Part shown: one piece after another, positions 51,853-63,259 of the stretch
Numbering within the stretch: position 1 is the first letter of the stretch
How the letters are laid out: each line of letters begins with the position of its first letter
Source: Mesostigma viride
Lineage: Eukaryota; Streptophyta; Mesostigmatophyceae; Mesostigmatales; Mesostigmataceae
NCBI GenBank assembly: GCA_009746045.1
Contig: RPFO01000059.1
Span: forward strand, 1,993,716 to 2,057,715
Reading direction: 5' to 3'
DNA length: 64,000 bases
Notes under the pieces: model-generated
Seen by the model: only the letters and a program-made list of their open reading frames with translations
Database searches by the model: none
Told to the model about the DNA's origin: nothing
Translations under genes and position numbers: made by a program

Positions 51853-52384
51853 TCGCATCTGTGCGAGAGTGGATTCCGGGAATTGTTGACGATCTTTACA
51901 CATCTCTGCGCCTCGTCGCGCGTCGGCGCGTCGCAACTTCACCGGCGGGGAGCACACCGTTTTAATACATACCGGTGCAGGTCCGGAGCTGGATATGGAG
52001 ATCGTGAGTTCGTATACACGTACTGCGACTTCAGGGGCCTTGACTACTAGTCGGTAATTTTCTTTTGCAGTACTCGTCGACATTTTGTCGAATTTTCGCG
52101 GCAATTCGCGGGGCGGCGCGACACCGGCGCAGGCGGCAGTGGCGACACAAAATTTTGTACATAATTTTCTGCTGCTTTGCAGGTGTTCTTTTGAATAGCT
52201 GTAGTGCAGGATGGCTGAGGGACGCCGTAGCAAGGCCCAGCCTGGGAAATAATAAGGGTGCTGGTAGTGGAACCGCTCACGTAGATGACGTGGGCTTACC
52301 GGAGAGATTACCAACCTTCCTCACAATAATAATAAAAGCACGTTCATGGCTTTGATCTCACCACACAGGTCTTTTAATTGTCAA
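51853..52384. other. unassigned stretch before E3 gag
   Basis: No gene recognised. It may hold the leader of E3, but no LTR partner is visible in the window. Confidence 0.35.
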
Positions 52385-53290
52385 TCAGCTGCAGCCTGTA
52401 ACCTCAGACTCCAAGCCTAAGCAGGCTGAAGAGTTTGTGGAAGGAGAAGGGTTCCCAGCTTGTACGTGGTACAAATTACTATCAAATCGGATAGGAAGTA
52501 GCACTTTTGGCAAGTGTACTGACCAGATTAAGGACCTGACCAGGGAGTGCAAGAAGGCCAATAAGGCCTGGGCACTGTATGTAGCTGAGCTGAAGGAGCT
52601 GCTGGAAGACCAACGCAAGAAGGTCGGCATACATTGGCAAGATAAATACAGGGGTGGGAGGTCAAGGGAGACCTGATCCAGAACTTCCTTAACTATTGTA
52701 AATGGTTGAGGAGGGCAGGGCTCATGGCTTAATGTTGCTGATAACATAGCCCTGACCAACTGGCTCAAGGTTTCTGGGCTGGACAAGGCTAACAGTGGCT
52801 CCTTAAAGGTCATGTGTGCCCCACACTCAACCTCAAGGCCTACAGGTCATAATCAAACAAGCACTCGAGGCAGAGGAGCTGTTTGAGGGTGGAGTGCCAG
52901 CAGTGAAGGCTACCATGCAGGTGGCGTGCCCAGGGGGTTCCAGAGCGTCTGAGGCTGACAGAAGCAAGGAGGGCGTGGGGGAACCGTAACAAGCGAAGGC
53001 TAGTCGTCACCACCACCTGAAGGCAATCACATGCCAAGTCGTGTTCAGGAGGGTGGGTGGCAAGCCAAGCAGGGTAACGCGTCTGACAACGGGGGCAGTG
53101 GCCAGGGCAAGTCAAAGATACAATGCTACCTGTGCAAGGGTGGGGGCACATCAAAAGAAAGAGTGTCCAAGCTTCAAGAAGTCCAGGCCAGGGCAACAAC
53201 AAGAAGAACAACAAGTCCCAGGCAGGCCAGCCTTCAAAGGGCAGTCAGCAAGAAGACAATAAGGAGCAGTGACTGTCTGAGGCAACCCCT
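52385..53290 (+). pseudogene. E3 gag remnant
   Basis: A first block (EFVEGEGFPACTWYKLLSNR, DLTRECKKANKAWALYVAEL) resembles an N-terminal capsid region. After several breaks a zinc knuckle is found around 53129-53180 as CYLCKG in one frame and HQKKECPSFKK in another, i.e. a CCHC motif with an indel. A TGACTG at 53270 lies where E2 has its UGA, but the frames are too damaged to assign it. Confidence 0.6.
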
Positions 53291-53538
53291 ACACACCTTA
53301 ATTCACCCAGGGGGGGGCCAGGTGCTCAATGCAGATTTTATATCTGGGCAACCAAGAGGTGAATCTCCAGGTTCAGGGTGGCCCCAGGTCACCTGGAGAG
53401 GTACAGGTTCCTATGAAGAGTCCTTGACAGCTGGTACAGCTGTAAGAATGTCTGACCCCATGCATCTCGTGCTGGGCACGAGGGTGGACCTCTCATTTTG
53501 AGAGAAACCAATGTACAATGTCCATGTTCCCAAGAAAA

Positions 53539-55264
53539 GTCCTTATTTTAGGACCAGTTTGAATTAAAAAATATATGTGCAAAGATCAAATTTTGACCCT
53601 GGCATTTTTACCACTGACAGATAACACACTTTTTGAATTTTGGACAAAAACTGGTTCAAATAATTACATTTAGTGCCTGAATGGACCCTGGCCCATGGCA
53701 GGCCTCAAACCGCGAATTTGGTCAAAATGAGAATTTAGGACCAATAGGACCAATTAGTGTCAACGCATGACCATGCTATCCACACGGTCCCTTGAGCATC
53801 TTACAAGCGCTAGGGGACCCTACGAGGCCTTGGATGGCGGGCAGCGTATAACAAGGCCATACCCTGCTGTGGCTGCCTCTATATATACGCGTGCTTAACG
53901 GTGTCACAGATGGTGCAGGTAATGCAATATACGGTTGCATGGTTGCTGAGGTTGCCCGGCTTGAACATGGCCCACCCCTTGCGGTAAACTTTCTCTAAGC
54001 ATATGCCAAACCTTCTTTGACATCACGGACATGCTGGCCACCACCCAGCGATGAAAAAATTGCATTTGCATTGCAACTAACACATGAATGCAGCCAAATC
54101 AAGTTACAGAGCAACGTTGTGCTAACATGCAACGCTTTGTGAGCGAATTCAGGGTGCATGTAACACGTAAACCATATTGTATATACTGTCTGAGAACACC
54201 CTGAACGACTGCAGGCCATAGGACCATGGTTTATAACTAACACATGAGTAAAACTGTTCTTACGCATGTGTGTTTTAGCTGCAGCGGACGACGAAGATAG
54301 AGACGTAAAAAATTGTATGACGTAAACCAACTATGTGTGACAGTTATGTGCACAGAGAGCGTCCCCTCTTTTTAGGCATAGCTACTGACTCAAAACACCA
54401 CGACAGCGTTGCCAGTTACACTCATGATCTAGGGCACCCGGCACGTACCTGCTACTTACGTCGCCTCATTCAGATGGTTGCAAAAAAGTCGCTGAAATCC
54501 GCAGCGAGGTCAGCTTTCCGAGAGCTGAGCGCACCAAAGCTGGCCAACCGGTTCAAAAATGATATAAACCACGCTTGTGCTGCGTTCTAGGTCCAAGAAA
54601 TACCGAAAGTGAAGACCTACAAGGTGCGCTCGCTGCCCAGCCTGAACGTCCCTAAAACATGGTCGACAATGGAAATCGGGCAAGAATATCACGGCCCAGG
54701 CGCTCCCATGTCAAATACTCCGTTTATAAACTCCATACTATAATCAAAATCGTCCACAAAAATTTCCTGGCTCGATTCGCACCACCATTGCTAATACACT
54801 AACATGTTTGTGCCAAAATCGACCCTCCGCGAGCAGGCGATCTGCGACCCATTTGTGTTGTGCCGCTGTGCTACAGCGCTACACATAAAAACTTGCGCAG
54901 AAAATTTCACAGCCTTTAAGCATAACTAACGACCTTTCGTTTTTGCTACTGGGCGCCCGAAATGATAAACGCACGTGAAAACGCCGGCCACGATTGTCAG
55001 GTCGCCATATCCACCTCAGATCATTCCCGCACCCACTTTTTCGCTCCAAAATCGGTTATATTTTTGGTCGAGGTACCTACTTTCCCGCCATTATACCCGG
55101 TACCCGGGTACGGAATCCGGGTACCATGTGCCGGTACCACGGGTCGGGTACATCATGCCGGGTACGGTCCACATGGGGTACGGTCCATTTAGTGACCCCC
55201 CCCCCGGTACCTCGGTTATAGTAAATTGGTCCTTAATTTAGGACTTTGTCCTAAATTAAGGACC
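53539..55264. mobile_element. element D: palindrome-ended insertion in E3
   Basis: Left end GTCCTTATTTTAGGAC(C) at 53539-53555, right end GTCCTTAATTTAGGAC TTT GTCCTAAATTAAGGAC at 55229-55264. The ends are imperfect palindromes and inverted copies of one another. It separates E3 gag from integrase, which are adjacent in E2, so an insertion is likely. No transposase recognised; about 55070-55205 is full of degenerate GGGTAC/GGTACC units. The target duplication is unresolved. Confidence 0.45.
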
Positions 55265-56949
55265 GTGGGAGGCTTAACAACAACTACAGAGGGGTGTGAA
55301 GGCCTCTGGTGGTATGCATGTGGTCCCTGCTGGCGGTCCAGGTGTTGGGCATGAGCAGGGTGACTCAGGCTCTGAGTCAGAACAGGATGGAAGTCAGCAT
55401 GGTGATGCTGGACAACCTGACAGCACAGTCCTGACTGTGCCAGGGACTGCTTCCTCTGTGTACCAGGAGTTGGGTGCCCGAATCCACAACATGTTTGGGC
55501 ATGCCACTTCTCTGTCAAACAACTTTGCCTTCCGTATGGGCAGGGCACCCCTTCTCAAGGCGTGTCAGCAAGCTGCCTCACGGTGTAAGTGCCAGTTGTC
55601 CTCCAACAAGCCCAGGAAATCACATGCCAAAGCTCTACCTCAGAGCATTGGTGATCTGCAGTGTGATATCCAACACATCAGGGGCATGCAACTGTTGGTG
55701 TGCGTGGACAGGTACACGAAATACAAGGTGCTAGAGCATTTACCTTCTATGAAGAACAGGTACTTGCTGGCTGCCCTGCAGAATGTAAGAGCCAAGTTTC
55801 CTACCACAAGGATCCAGGTGGACATGCAGTTTCAGCATCTCAAGGGTGATCCTACCCTTCCTGAGTTGCTGGTTACACCTAGGGAGGCTCATGGGCAGCA
55901 GGGTGCTATCGAGAGGGCAATCCAGGAGGTCAAGAAATTGATCATCTCTGAAGACTGGGTACCCTTGTCTGCACCTGCACTTGTCAGGAATGCATGGCTG
56001 AGGAACGTGGAGCAGCAGCTGAACAGCAGGGTTAACTTCTACTATGATGGAGTCGCTGTCAGCCCAATGGGTCTATATCATGGCCTGTGCCCACCACATG
56101 TGCTGGAGGGCTGGAAACATGCTGCACATGTCACCTTTGCCAAGCTGAGGGAGAAGGACCGGGGTTGGAAGATGCTGGAGCCACAAGTGGGTCAGAAGGT
56201 CCTAGCTTGGAAGGAACCTAGCCTTTATGGCAAACGTGGTAGCTGGAGTCCTGGGGTGGTTACCCAGGTTGATGAAGCTAGCCACGCATGCTTGGTCAGC
56301 ATGGAGGACGAACCAAAGCATGTGCACCGGCTGAGTTGGTCATATGTCAAGCCTAACCTGATGAATGAGGGCAGTCAGGCACAAGGCTCACAGGATCTGC
56401 AGGATTTTCAGGTCCCAGGTGACATCACTGACGCGACGACCACATCTGTTGCAGGGGAATCTGTCAGCCCTGGCCAGGTTGCAGAGGTACTTGTTGAACA
56501 GGCTGCAAGGTCAACAGCTGGGGAGTCAACTGTCAAGCCCAAGGCACTAACCAAGCCCAGGGGGACAAGTTTGGCTGGATTGATTGGGGCTCTACAAAGG
56601 GCCAAGAAGCAGCCCAAGGTAGCCAAGCTCAGGTGGCATGGCAATCTGGGGCTGGACACTGCCTTAGAGGTAGACACTAATTCTCAGGTTTCCATCATTG
56701 GGACCAGGGCTGCAGCAGGGTACAGCATGTCTGAACCCAGCTATCAGTTTGTGTCTGACTTCAGTGGCGGGGTACACGTGAAGGTACTGGGTGAGGTATT
56801 CATTCCTATCCTTGGACAGGACACTGCTTTTTGTGTCTTGGAGGGCTATCAAGGACCTGCTCTTCTGGGGCAGAATTTCCTATGCCAGGATGGGGTAGTG
56901 ATCACGTCCTCTCTCCTGACTAAGGAAGGGGCTGGTCAGGTCCCACTGA
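55265..56949 (+). pseudogene. E3 integrase and protease
   Basis: One open frame from integrase to protease with the natural end cut by element C. Integrase: zinc finger IHNMFGHATSL...CKCQ, core DLQCDIQHIRG, IQVDMQFQHL and HGQQGAIERAIQEVK, then a C-terminal domain (KVLAWKEPSLYGKRGSWSPG, HVHRLSWSYVKP). After a linker of about 100 residues follows the protease: LEVDTNSQVSIIG (DTN at 56673-56681), VFIPILG, CVLEGYQGPALLGQNFL. Both domains in one undisturbed frame give the clearest proof of the integrase-then-protease order. Confidence 0.9.
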
Positions 56950-56953
56950 TTAA

Positions 56954-58838
56954 GGGGACGTGGCGCGCCGAATATTTTCCGCGCCAAAAAATTCGCGGTA
57001 CCGTCCGTACGGTGTATAATGTGTGCCCGGACCGCTCAACCCTCGCGGAAGTGGCCATGGCGGCATGCCTTTATGCAATATTAATCGATATGGCACGTAA
57101 ACAGCTAGAAAAAATGCTTGAATTTCGCAGAAGATTAGTTGATGACCTCATTTCGAGGCGGAAAGTTTACGGTTTGCAATATCGCTAATTTCTCGAACGG
57201 CTACGGGCGCGGGGGTCCAGGATATAATTTCTCTTGCGGATCATGAAATTTAATGCAGGTTTACGGCAGCTATTGTGAGGCAACGTAGGCTCTAAAGAGC
57301 GATTATGAAGCTAACTTAATGGTGTTGTCGAGTTTGTGCCGAAGCTTCCCGGTTTCTTTTACATTTCCGGCATTCAAGGTAAGAACCTACGCAGGCCTGC
57401 GCATGTCGCCTTCGACGTATTCACGGAAGGCGCACCTTCCTTGTTCGCCTGATCAATGGATGATGTCTTTTATTGTTCGAGCTTGCGTGCCAGTTTACGC
57501 ATGAAACATGTCCACGCAGGCAGGTGCATTAACGTCGGCCTTTCGCCTTTTTTTCGGGCAGTTTCCCTGCAGGAAGCGCTCCATTTCTTTCGGTTGCATC
57601 GTCAGATTCCTAGCTATTTCGTACAATTTCGTGTAGTTTGTGGCTGGCATGCTAAGTGCGCCGAGGTCAAGTTGTTGGTAATGTGTTGACATTTGTTTTC
57701 CATAATCCTTTGGACGTGAGCTTGCTCAGACGCTTTGTTATGTGCCGGATCTGACACGCCTGTTTTAGAACGACATCCGGCATGTGCCTAGAGGCTAACA
57801 AGCTGGCATCAGCTTCTTAGCAAATTGCCCTATTGGAAAGGAAGGTGAGAGTGGTTCTTTTGCTGGCCATACTGCATGAGTGGCATTGCATTAGATAGGT
57901 GTTTCCATTGCTTTCCTTGAGCTATAACCATTAAGACTTCCCTGCTATGTGTGCAGCAAGGCAAGCTGGGTAGGATGTGAATGCTTGGCAGACAACATGT
58001 ATGATTTGCTGCCAAGTTTGCAGGCTGCAGTTGCCTCTATTGCTTGGTCTGTCTTTCTAAGGTTTTTACACGTATACTTGCTGAGTTCTTGGCATAAATT
58101 TACATGGTAACCTTGGGCTGAGCTTAGTGTATGCTCTCTTGGTGCGTGTATGCCTAGCGATGGTGTTGCTATGCGCACGCTGGCAAGGCTGGCCATGCTG
58201 AGGGCAGGGGAGGGCAGATGAGGTGCCTAGCCTTTTCTTATGTTGTGTGATCGAGTTGGGCATGTTTTTTGGCCTCTTGGATGGAAAACATGATGTCTAG
58301 GTGGCCTTATACACAGAAAAACCTCATTTAGCGTATGTTCAGGTTTTAGCACGCAAAACCTTATAACTTGAGCTAGACTTGTCGGAATGACCTGGGACTT
58401 GGACCACTGCTGTCCCCCTGTTAGCCGGATTTTCGCTTGATTTTGTGGCCTTATCTGAAGTGTTTATGATATGTTTATTCCCAATGTCCGGTAAAAAAAG
58501 ACCTGTTTTGCGGGAAAATTAATAACTGTTCAAGGTTTTGCCATTTCCATGATGTAAATAGCTCAGCAAGCTACACACTCAGGGAACTACAAATGGTTGA
58601 TTTTTGGTTGCCAACAAATGTGTGCATTGGCTGGGGCATACCCAGCCCTAATTAGCGTCTTTTTCTATTTATAGCGCAATATTGGCGTGTACTTGGGGGT
58701 AGTACCCCCAACAAGTGCATGGACAACTCACAAGAGATGTTATTTAGTGCCCGCAATCATATTTCAGCATTGTGCAAATGAATTTCAAGTGTTATTACCA
58801 TAGTTCAATTTTTAAGGGTTTTGGGGTGCCACCTCCCC
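56954..58838. mobile_element. element C: TTAA-flanked element in E3
   Basis: 1,885 bp, TTAA at 56950-56953 and 58839-58842, ends GGGGACGTGGC / GCCACCTCCCC (one mismatch). Related to element B through the CGCGCC...AATTCGCGGTACCGTCCGTAC region near the left end, GCGGAAGTGGCCATGGCG, GCGGGAAAATTAATAACT and the GGGGGTAGTACCCCCAACAA hairpin. Removing it with one TTAA restores the E3 frame. No transposase recognised. Confidence 0.85.
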
Positions 58839-59011
58839 TTAATTTCAGGACCACTCACCTATCACGTGCAGTAACCAGGTCGGTTAAGCGTGTGCAAGTG
58901 TGCCAGGGGCAGGAGCCCTTGGTTGATGACCTCATACTGCCAGCTGCTAGTCATCCAAGCAGTTTGGGCATTGGTCCTCACTCACTTGCTGGACACAGCC
59001 CTATCAACTAC
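58839..59011 (+). pseudogene. E3 protease-RT linker fragment
   Basis: Coding piece between C and F: it continues the protease frame (NFRTTHLSRAVTRSVKR, ... LAGHSPINY), equivalent to the E2 linker GHSPISW, and connects in frame to RT at 61735 across F. Confidence 0.75.
59007..59011. repeat. element F target site duplication, left
   Basis: ACTAC, matching 61730-61734. Confidence 0.9.
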
Positions 59012-59627
59012 TGTCAGGAATATGCCCCAATATGCCTGACAAGTCTAGCACTTACTAATCTAGATAAAGTTCGGGTAGTCCGTAGTTAAGTCAGAACAAC
59101 CTACAACGCCAGTATGACTGCGTAGAGCTCATGTTTGGCTACAACTTTGCCACTAGAATCACCTTGATCTGAGCTCTAGGTAGAAAGTTATGAGTCTTTT
59201 CATATATATGTGCCTGGTCACTATACGGCACTGTAGTACAATCCATGTCGTGTCATGTGGCGCATGGCCCATATAGGACAGGCGCCAATAATTCAATTCG
59301 TGGCACCTGGACCGTCAGCTAGGCGTACCTAATTCTGTCTGCCATGGTACAACCATGATTTGCCAGCAGGCAGCATCTAGCACTGGTTAAGTGTTGCCTA
59401 GCTGTCATGTTAAGTTAATTATGTTGTGGTCCTGCCGACCAGCCATATAGGTGGTGGCTGGGCTACACGCTAGACATCTTTTCTGACCACCACTATTCTA
59501 GAAAATGGCACCTTTCAGCCATGGTGGTTGACAAAAATATTTCCATCATGACAAAGTCGTAAATGAGGTCATCATTATTAATGTAATATCAACAACCTCC
59601 CATGGTCACAGCCTGACATTTTTGACA
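59012..59627 (+). repeat. element F 5' LTR
   Basis: 616 bp, TGTCAGGAATATG to CATTTTTGACA. Confidence 0.92.
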
Positions 59628-61113
59628 TGGCATCGGAATGAGGGGGGTTGTGATCTTTCCAAATCGGGCAAATTTTTGCCTGGGCAGCATTTCGGCAAGA
59701 ACTTTCGGAATTCTAATCCGTTGGTGCCACTCAACATGTCCACGGAATCAGCATCAAATTGCGCATCTATTGAACCAAGTCCGGCGTCATTCCGTGGAGT
59801 ATTGCGTCGGCTACGAATTTTCTTGCGGCAGGCCCTGTTTGCTCCGAATTTCGACCTTAAACGACCTCTTGCATGAGCTTCACTAAACATTCAGATTTCT
59901 ACATTGTCGGCACTTGGGCGCAGCGGTTCACGCTTTATTTTATTACCCTGGGTGACTACCGGTTGCCAGCCGTGACCAGCCTTGCAAAGCCCAAGACCCC
60001 TTTGTTCTTCTGAGAATACAACGAGCTTGATGGCGCCTATATAAAGCGACCACAAATGTTTTAAACGGTGGGCCACCTTCCAGGCGACATGGGGTTTCTT
60101 TTTCCTAGTTCCAGCCAAGCATTATTCAGATTTTTTGCCAGTCGCCATGGTTTGGAAGCACCATCGTACATGAGCAGCTATGCACGGACCACTACAACGG
60201 CATCAACTACAATGCTCCATCCCACGTCGGTGCGGGGAAATCTTGCAGCATCCACCTGGTTCTCCTCTCGCACCCTTGGCTTTTCTTCAATGGGAAACAG
60301 CTCGTTTAAATGCCGCTCGCCAGCCGCAGCAGCCGTCATTAGTTAAGTGGCCAGTGACAGCCAACTGCCGCACGCAGCCGTAGTGCAGTACCCAGCACGC
60401 GCCATACAGCATGATAGGATATAGTAGCAGCAGTCAGCCACACACCACAGCCTGACTCGCTTGTGGTAGTTGTTGCAACCAGCTGCAGATACCTACCAGC
60501 ACCCCATCAGCATGGCAGCACACAGTCGCAGCAGCCAGCAACACACAGCAGCCTGATCAGCTCTTAGTAGTAGTTGCAGCCAGCTGCACGTACCTGCCAG
60601 CCAAATCGCCACTTCAGACCAGCATCAATGCCACCAGCCAGCAGTACGCAGCCGTCTAGTCAGCGGTTAGTAGTCACTGCAGCTAGGTGCCTGTAGCTGC
60701 TCACACCCACTGCGGTCGTCGCCAGCTCCTGATAAATGATTCCAGAGCGACTCCTGCCATTACCAGCTTTTACGTCCACGATTTCTGCTGATTATTACTC
60801 CAAGGGGGGCACCCTTCCAGGGGCATCTACACACGGGGCCGAGCTGGATCCAGTCCTTGTTTTTTTTTTTTTCCCAGTATTTCTACGTGACCTGGGGCAC
60901 CCTGTTCTTCACCTGGCGCACTCCCAGGGCCACTTGGGGGCCATGTGACCCTTAGCTCCAACTGTTACTCTTGCCTATTTCTCCTTTCAGCATGACCGGG
61001 TTAGCCGTGTAAGGGGGGAGAGCTTGGGTTTCTTTGTACCCGACTACCCTCACTATCCATGTGTTACTTGCCAGGGGGGGTGAGCTTGTATACGGCATTT
61101 GGTGCAAGGGGCA
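59628..61113 (+). other. element F internal region
   Basis: Begins with the candidate primer-binding site. About 60390-60720 consists of imperfect repeats of about 115 bp rich in CAGCAGCCAGC and ACACACAGCAGCCTGA. The short ORFs (for example 60068-60346) have no domain and are not convincing genes. Confidence 0.6.
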
Positions 61114-61729
61114 TGTCAGGAATATGCCCCAATATGCCTGACAAGTCTAGCACTTACTAATCTAGATAAAGTTCGGGTAGTCCGTAGTTAAGTCAGAACA
61201 ACCTACAACGCCAGTATGACTGCGTAGAGCTCATGTTTGGCTACAACTTTGCCACTAGAATCACCTTGATCTGAGCTCTAGGTAGAAAGTTATGAGTCTT
61301 TTCATATATATGTGCCTGGTCACTATACGGCACTGTAGTACAATCCATGTCGTGTCATGTGGCGCATGGCCCATATAGGACAGGCGCCAATAATTCAATT
61401 CGTGGCACCTGGACCGTCAGCTAGGCGTACCTAATTCTGTCTGCCATGGTACAACCATGATTTGCCAGCAGGCAGCATCTAGCACTGGTTAAGTGTTGCC
61501 TAGCTGTCATGTTAAGTTAATTATGTTGTGGTCCTGCCGACCAGCCATATAGGTGGTGGCTGGGCTACACGCTAGACATCTTTTCTGACCACCACTATTC
61601 TAGAAAATGGCACCTTTCAGCCATGGTGGTTGACAAAAATATTTCCATCATGACAAAGTCGTAAATGAGGTCATCATTATTAATGTAATATCAACAACCT
61701 CCCATGGTCACAGCCTGACATTTTTGACA
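61114..61729 (+). repeat. element F 3' LTR
   Basis: Identical by inspection to 59012-59627, followed by ACTAC. Confidence 0.92.
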
Positions 61730-61734
61730 ACTAC

Positions 61735-63259
61735 CAAGGCCTGGTGAAGCTCATGTCCTCTCCCATTATGTGTCCCCAGGTCACACTGGGTCTGATTAAA
61801 TCTGGGGAGGACTGGATCTCCAAGAAATGCGTGGAACCTGTCAATGACCTGCCTCCTGCACGACGTCTACTCAAGCTCAAGTTTGTCATCAAGATGAAGG
61901 AGGTGGACGGGGTCAAGGTACCACATGTCAGGCCAGTGCTGAATGAGTTCAAGGGTACTGGTGAGTGCACTGCTGAGGAGTTGTATACCCCTGGCATGTT
62001 GCATGATACTTGGACGCTGCTGCTGTGTGTATTTCTAGGCCTTCTCAACAAGGGCTTGGACTATGGCTCAGTGGTGGTAGACTTCAAGAGGGCATTTCTG
62101 GAGGGGGATGCAGATGTGGCACAGGAAAAGTGGGAGGGCAAGACGCCTTTCTATGTTAGGGTGCCTGCTGTATGGAAAAGGGACATCCACACGGAGTTCC
62201 TTAAAATCCTCAAGGGCCTGGAGGGCCTGAGGTCAAGTCCAATAATCTGGAGGGAGACTCTCAACCGTTTCCTGAAGGAGCATTGCAACTTGAAGGTCTC
62301 TCCTGTAGACCCCTGTCTGTTTCTGGGGCAATGGGAAGGCCTGCCAGTGTATGCTTCGCTGCACGGGGATGACCTACATCTGATAGCTCCCACGTCGTGG
62401 CTTAAGGAGCTGATCTCCATCATTAAGTCCAAGTTTCCTCTGGGTAGGGAGCAATGGCAGGTGGAGAATGAGCCTCTGCTGTTTGTGGGCATGGAGGCCA
62501 CACTGGTCAAGAAGGGGGGGAGTGGCGTATGCTGCTGGTGGGGGCAATGATTATCAAGAGACCCTCATTAGCAAGCTTCCTCCAACCATCACACAGGCAC
62601 TGTGTCCCATGGTGAGGGGCATGGTTGCTTGGGTGGCAGGCATTTCCAGGCCAGACCTCATGGTCATAGCCAGGTTGCCTGATGACATGCTGGTGGAGCT
62701 AGGGTCTGCCAAGGTGGCTGATCAGGTCAGGGCTTCATCTGGCATTCTGTTGTCTGCAGTGGATTTATCACAACCCATTTGCATGGAGCTGTATGTGGAT
62801 AGCTCAATGGACAGCAGGCAGGTCTCCAAGGTCAGGGGCAGGGCTGCAGGGCTCTTTGTGCTCAGACAGGAAGGCCTGGGGAGTTTGGTGAGCTGGTTTA
62901 GCCGTCTGCACAAACGGGTGGCTGTCAGCAGTGATGTGGCAGAATGCAGGGCTATTTGTGAAGGCATTCACACAAGCCTTTATCTGAAGGAGTTGCTTCA
63001 TCAGATGACTTCTAACACTCCTTGGCCACTTCAGGTTACCACTCTTCTCAAAACGGACTCCATGGGGATGGTGCAGTTTGTGCACAGGCAGATGGCCAGA
63101 AGTAGGGACTTGGATTATCTCCTTCTTAAGGAATTGTCCTCCTTGGCCAATATTGAGCATATCCCTGGGGTTGACAATCCTGCTGATGCTTTGACCAAGC
63201 TAGTGCAGAAGGCAGCAGTGCAATACAAGGTTCTTCAGTCTCTGATGGACCCATCTTAG
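61735..63259 (+). pseudogene. E3 reverse transcriptase and RNase H
   Basis: RT: LKLKFVIKMKEVDG, LYTPGMLHDTWTLLL, VVDFKRAFLEGD, KGLEGLRSSPIIW, PVDPCLF, catalytic YASLHGDDLHLIA (62362-62373). A G7 run at 62514-62520 marks a frameshift; RNase H continues in the next frame: YVDSSMDSRQ, VAECRAICEG, LKTDSMGMVQF, RSRDLDYLLLKE, VDNPADALTKL, stop at 63257-63259. One base change in the G run would make the whole pol a single frame, so it may be a recent mutation or a sequencing error. Confidence 0.9.

Larger units (their letters stand above)
59012..61729 (+). mobile_element. element F: non-autonomous LTR retrotransposon
   Basis: 2,718 bp: two 616-bp LTRs (59012-59627, 61114-61729), identical by inspection, TGTCA...TGACA ends, TSD ACTAC, and an internal region of only 1,486 bp without gag or pol. 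TGGCATCGGAA right after the 5' LTR is a likely primer-binding site, and a purine-rich stretch (GTGCAAGGGGCA) precedes the 3' LTR. It must be mobilised by enzymes of another element. Confidence 0.9.

Noticed and set aside
50718-52314. Long frames across the gap region
   Set aside because: They run through 1,000 undetermined bases and so have no meaning.
60068-60346. Gene inside element F
   Set aside because: Ser/Thr-rich 92-codon frame with no domain and a competing frame; not supported.
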